This document shows positions 6,820 to 9,252 of a stretch of DNA of 9,252 bases, in pieces. A program made the position numbers and the translations under genes. This DNA comes from Rhodanobacteraceae bacterium (GTDB taxonomy: Bacteria > Pseudomonadota > Gammaproteobacteria > Xanthomonadales > SZUA-5), in NCBI GenBank assembly GCA_003233535.1, contig QIMA01000354.1:1-9252 (forward strand), in the 5' to 3' direction. Below the pieces are notes generated by a model. That model saw only the letters and a program-made list of their open reading frames with translations. It was not told where the DNA came from and ran no database searches. Each line of letters starts with the position of its first letter. The stretch's first letter is position 1.

Positions 6820-8433
6820 ATGTCACGTTTGCGTAACGAAGCACGCCGAGCTTTCCTTAAGCGTCTGACCGGCGTCCTGGCTGGCGGCAGTGCGTTGTCA
6901 TTTCTGCCGCAGTTGCGGATGATGGATGCGGCGCTCGCCGCATCGTCTGGCGGCAGTTATCGCGCCTTGGTCTGCGTCTACCTCGGCGGCGGTAACGATT
7001 CCTTCAACTGGTTGGTCCCCACCGATGCCGGCCGTTACGGCGTGTACTCGGCATCGCGAGGCGGAATCTACACGGGTACCAACGGCCCGTTAGGGCTGGA
7101 CCAAAGCGCTCTGCTGCCGGCCAATTTCAGCAACGTGCCCGGGGGCGAGACTTATGGCTTCCACCCGGCGTGTGCAGACTGGGATGGCGTCGATGCCAAC
7201 GGTCTGGAGACTGCGATGCCGGGTCTAGCTAGTTTGACCAATCAAGGCAACGTCGCTTGGACCGCCAATACCGGCACGCTCGTCGTACCGTTGACCAAGG
7301 CGACGTTCTCGGACCCAGGCTTGCCCAAGCCGCCGCAGCTGTACTCACACAGTGATCAGACCAAACTGTGGCTGCAGGGACGCGAAGATGCCAATTTCCA
7401 GCTAGGCTGGGGCGGACAAATCGCCGATCGCGTGTTCGGACAGAACGGCACGATTGCGGGCTCCACTCTGAGCCTGCCGATGAGTATCAGTTTCTCGGGT
7501 GCGAGCCGATTTTTGGTTGGCGACGACGTGCTTGCCTACCGTATGAACAGCTGTGGTGACCCCAATCGTGGAACCCCGGTGCCTAGCTATACGGTCGGGC
7601 AGAACTTCGCCAACTGTTCCGGGACGACGTCGCTCAGTGGATTCGATGCGTGTGATTCTGGCAGCGCCAACCAAGCCCAAGAAATTGCCCTGTGCGAGTT
7701 GCTGAATAATCCTTCCGGATCCTTGTTCGAAGCTGAGCACGCGTCCACCATGTCCAGAGCGATGGACTTATCGGCCGAGATTCGCACGCTGCTGTCCGGA
7801 ACTGTCGACAACGATTCGCTGCTAACAGCCCCGTTCCGCGCTGTGGCAGACAATGAAGCTGTTACGGGCTACAACATCGCAGCGGATGGACGCAATTCAC
7901 TAGCCGAACAGCTGGCGATGGTTGCCCGATTGATCAAAGTACGCCAGTCCCTGGGTCAAAACCGGAACATCTTTTTCGTCAGCCTGGGCGGTTTCGATAC
8001 GCATTCCACGCAGATGCCGGACAACGGTCAGCCGCGTTTACTGCGGCGCATCTCGCGCGCGTTGGGTTCGTTCTACACGGCGCTGGAAGAGATGGGCATG
8101 GAGAACAACGTCACCACCTTCACCGCCAGCGAATTTTCGCGCACGCTCAATTCCAACGGCGATGGCTCTGACCATGGCTGGGGTGGTCAAAGCTTGGTGA
8201 TGGGTGGCTCGGTTGATGGCGGCAAACTCTTTGGCACCTTCCCCGATCTAACCTTGGACGGCCCCGACAGTTTCTCGCGCGGTCAGATGATTCCGACCAC
8301 GGCGATGGACCAGTACGGCGCCACGCTTGCGTCCTGGATGGGCTTGAGCGGACCCGAGGTAAACACCATCTTCCCCAATCTGAGCAATTTCGGATTGGAT
8401 GATCTGGGGTTCATGAATCCGGCGCCGGTATAG
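6820..8433 (+). CDS. Tat-exported DUF1501 family protein
   Basis: The 537-residue product belongs to DUF1501, a family in the alkaline phosphatase-like fold group; its substrate is unknown. The N-terminus carries a twin-arginine signal, ARRAFLKR with R9 and R10, then a hydrophobic stretch and a likely cleavage after ALA (38-40), so it is probably folded before export. Landmarks match the family: VYLGGGNDSFNWLVP (53-67), SLGGFDTHSTQ (388-398), SEFSRT (437-442), NGDGSDHGWGG (446-456) and IPTTAMDQYGATLASWMG (491-508). D60, D393, H395, D451 and H452 are plausible metal ligands by analogy with the fold group, which is inference. A central region (about 240-295) holds four cysteines (245, 266, 278, 292) that could form disulfides outside the cytoplasm. 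The ATG at 6820 has an excellent ribosome binding site. The gene follows the DUF1800 gene by 10 bases, in the typical partner order. It is somewhat long for the family. Confidence 0.93.
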   Translation: MSRLRNEARRAFLKRLTGVLAGGSALSFLPQLRMMDAALAASSGGSYRALVCVYLGGGNDSFNWLVPTDAGRYGVYSASRGGIYTGTNGPLGLDQSALLPANFSNVPGGETYGFHPACADWDGVDANGLETAMPGLASLTNQGNVAWTANTGTLVVPLTKATFSDPGLPKPPQLYSHSDQTKLWLQGREDANFQLGWGGQIADRVFGQNGTIAGSTLSLPMSISFSGASRFLVGDDVLAYRMNSCGDPNRGTPVPSYTVGQNFANCSGTTSLSGFDACDSGSANQAQEIALCELLNNPSGSLFEAEHASTMSRAMDLSAEIRTLLSGTVDNDSLLTAPFRAVADNEAVTGYNIAADGRNSLAEQLAMVARLIKVRQSLGQNRNIFFVSLGGFDTHSTQMPDNGQPRLLRRISRALGSFYTALEEMGMENNVTTFTASEFSRTLNSNGDGSDHGWGGQSLVMGGSVDGGKLFGTFPDLTLDGPDSFSRGQMIPTTAMDQYGATLASWMGLSGPEVNTIFPNLSNFGLDDLGFMNPAPV

Positions 8434-8452
8434 CTGCCATCCCTGCACGGAT

Positions 8453-8484
8453 CGCCATCGATCAATGGCGGCGGCATTATCCGC
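8453..8484 (+). other. Two small hairpins after the DUF1501 stop
   Basis: CGCCAT at 8453-8458 pairs with ATGGCG at 8465-8470, followed at once by GCGG 8471-8474 pairing with CCGC 8481-8484. They start 20 bases after the stop codon. There is no T-tract, so an intrinsic terminator is doubtful; they may protect the mRNA end or mean nothing. Confidence 0.3.
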
Positions 8485-8510
8485 AGATCAGCGCTGCCGA
8501 GTTGACTCAC

Positions 8511-8538
8511 ACTGCGTCGGCACAGTTGTCGGCGCAGT
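8511..8538 (+). other. 12-bp hairpin in the leader of the cytochrome gene
   Basis: Bases 8511-8522 pair with 8538-8527 along the full 12 positions, ten Watson-Crick and two G-T, around the four-base loop CAGT. The structure lies 40 bases before the ATG at 8579. Neither strand has a T-tract after it, so it is not a typical intrinsic terminator. A -35-like TTGACT (8502-8507) runs up to it but has no matching -10. It may be a leader RNA hairpin, an mRNA processing point between the DUF1501 gene and the next gene, or a protein-binding dyad. Confidence 0.6.
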
Positions 8539-8578
8539 AAGATCTCAGGTCTGCAACGGCCTCTGCGAGTTTTAGAAG

Positions 8579-9025
8579 ATGCACAGCTGTACTCGAACTT
8601 CTTTCGCTGCCATGGCCATGGCGATGGGTAGTGCTGCGCTGGCCGGTGGGCCTAGCGGCTGCGACAGTATCGCTGGCGTAGAGCCTTTCACTCAGTTCAA
8701 CTACGGTTTCACCATCCAGGCGGTGTGGAACAACAATTGCGACGTCTGCCATATTGGCGGCAGTGCTGCGGGGTTGAGTCTGGAAGCGCCGCGCTCTGAA
8801 CTGAACTTGATTGACGTGCCCAGCGTCGTTGACCCTTCGTTTACCCGAGTGGTGCCGGGCGATGCGGTGGCCAGTCTGCTGTTCTTGAAGATTAATTGTG
8901 ACGACCCAGGTGCAGGCGTGCGCATGCCGATGGGAGGCACGCTCAGCGCGGTTCAGCAGCGGCTGATCTTCGACTGGATCGAAAACGGCGCGCCGATGAT
9001 GAGCAACGGATTTGAAGACCGTTAG
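8579..9025 (+). CDS. Exported monoheme c-type cytochrome-like protein
   Basis: This 148-residue protein has a hydrophobic, Met- and Ala-rich N-terminus with a plausible signal peptidase site after ALA (20-22). A single c-type heme motif, CDVCH, lies at 54-58 after AVWNNN, so heme attachment outside the cytoplasm is expected. The second half, from VPGDAVASLLFLKI (92-105) through RMPMGG (115-120) to LIFDWIENGA (129-138), has the pattern of Planctomycete-cytochrome-C-like and related small cytochrome domains; M116 or M118 is a candidate sixth heme ligand. The C-terminus ends SNGFEDR, resembling a short GFE tail seen in secreted Xanthomonadales proteins as I recall them. The ATG at 8579 has only a weak AGAAG adjacent to it. 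Start at a later Met (residues 12, 14 or 16) would truncate the signal. It follows the DUF1501 gene by 145 bases on the same strand; shared transcription is possible but unproven. A redox role is inferred from the motif only. Confidence 0.85.
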   Translation: MHSCTRTSFAAMAMAMGSAALAGGPSGCDSIAGVEPFTQFNYGFTIQAVWNNNCDVCHIGGSAAGLSLEAPRSELNLIDVPSVVDPSFTRVVPGDAVASLLFLKINCDDPGAGVRMPMGGTLSAVQQRLIFDWIENGAPMMSNGFEDR

Positions 9026-9230
9026 TTGAGCTGTCTAATCCGGCGTTCGCTTTCTGGGCGCTGCATGTGGCCGGCGACATCAGTTCGAATGCGATTGCCC
9101 TGCAAAGCTATATCCCGATGGCGGCGCTCTGGTGTGCTTGTGGTCGTTTTGCGTGGTCGTAGCAAGGCGCTGAGGACGGCGCCGGAGGGCTAGCCAGACG
9201 CTTCAGCTATTAGTCGCTGAAGTATCTGAC
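9026..9230. other. Non-coding tail after the cytochrome gene
   Basis: I see no supported gene in these 205 bases. Short open frames exist, but none has a start with a ribosome binding site or a recognised motif. A 7-bp hairpin, CTTCAGC 9201-9207 with GCTGAAG 9216-9222, sits nine bases before the terminal repeat. It is not followed by a T-tract. A weaker 5-bp stem lies at 9166-9183. Confidence 0.4.
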
Positions 9231-9252
9231 TTTAGCCCGGAATTTCATAAAC
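9231..9252 (+). repeat. Partial second copy of the terminal repeat
   Basis: The last 22 bases read TTTAGCCCGGAA and then TTTCATAAAC. The first part matches the reverse complement of 157-166 (TTAGCCCGGA), and the last ten bases equal 11-20 exactly. This is the outer arm of the same element that opens the window; the rest lies beyond the window. Its orientation relative to the left copy cannot be settled from one arm, because both arms of the palindrome are similar. Confidence 0.75.

Noticed and set aside
9056..9160. Short plus-strand open frames in the tail, one with a hydrophobic end
   Set aside because: They are under 50 codons, have no ribosome binding site or recognisable motif, and overlap each other in different frames.
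1..9252. CRISPR array, rRNA, tRNA, phage or transposase genes
   Set aside because: No regularly spaced direct repeats, RNA gene signatures or mobile-element proteins were seen on either strand.

Overview
The window reads as a chromosomal segment of a GC-rich gammaproteobacterium, probably a contig from an environmental genome. The main evidence is the block lptG-lptF, transcribed leftward, facing pepA-holC, transcribed rightward. That divergent arrangement is typical of Gammaproteobacteria. A short Phe/Asn-x-Gly-Phe-Asp/Glu motif in two of the exported proteins recalls secreted proteins of Xanthomonadales/Lysobacterales. That lineage placement rests on memory and is tentative.

Layout. Positions 1-166 hold a long imperfect palindrome, and its terminal sequence recurs at 9231-9252, so both ends of the window lie in copies of one dispersed repeat. 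Positions 167-383 hold no convincing gene. lptG (384-1451) and lptF (1451-2557) overlap by one base and encode the two membrane subunits of the lipopolysaccharide exporter LptB2FG. A 255-base divergent intergenic region with several dyads separates them from pepA (2813-4282, leucyl aminopeptidase) and holC (4356-4772, DNA polymerase III chi subunit). In many gammaproteobacteria valS follows holC; here it does not.

Instead there are three exported proteins of a different character: a DUF1800 protein with a Sec signal (5016-6809), a DUF1501 protein with a Tat signal (6820-8433), and a small monoheme c-type cytochrome-like protein (8579-9025). The first two are tightly coupled, with the ribosome binding site of the second overlapping the stop codon of the first. 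The third follows after 145 bases that contain a 12-bp hairpin. The biochemical role of DUF1800/DUF1501 pairs is not established, so no function is assigned to this module beyond its location outside the cytoplasm.

The least explained structure is the palindromic element at the left end. It folds back over about 164 bases, and every one of its eight transition-type mismatches would be a G-U wobble in RNA read from the minus strand. This suggests either a transcribed, structured RNA or strand-biased mutation, and the element deserves a search for further copies.
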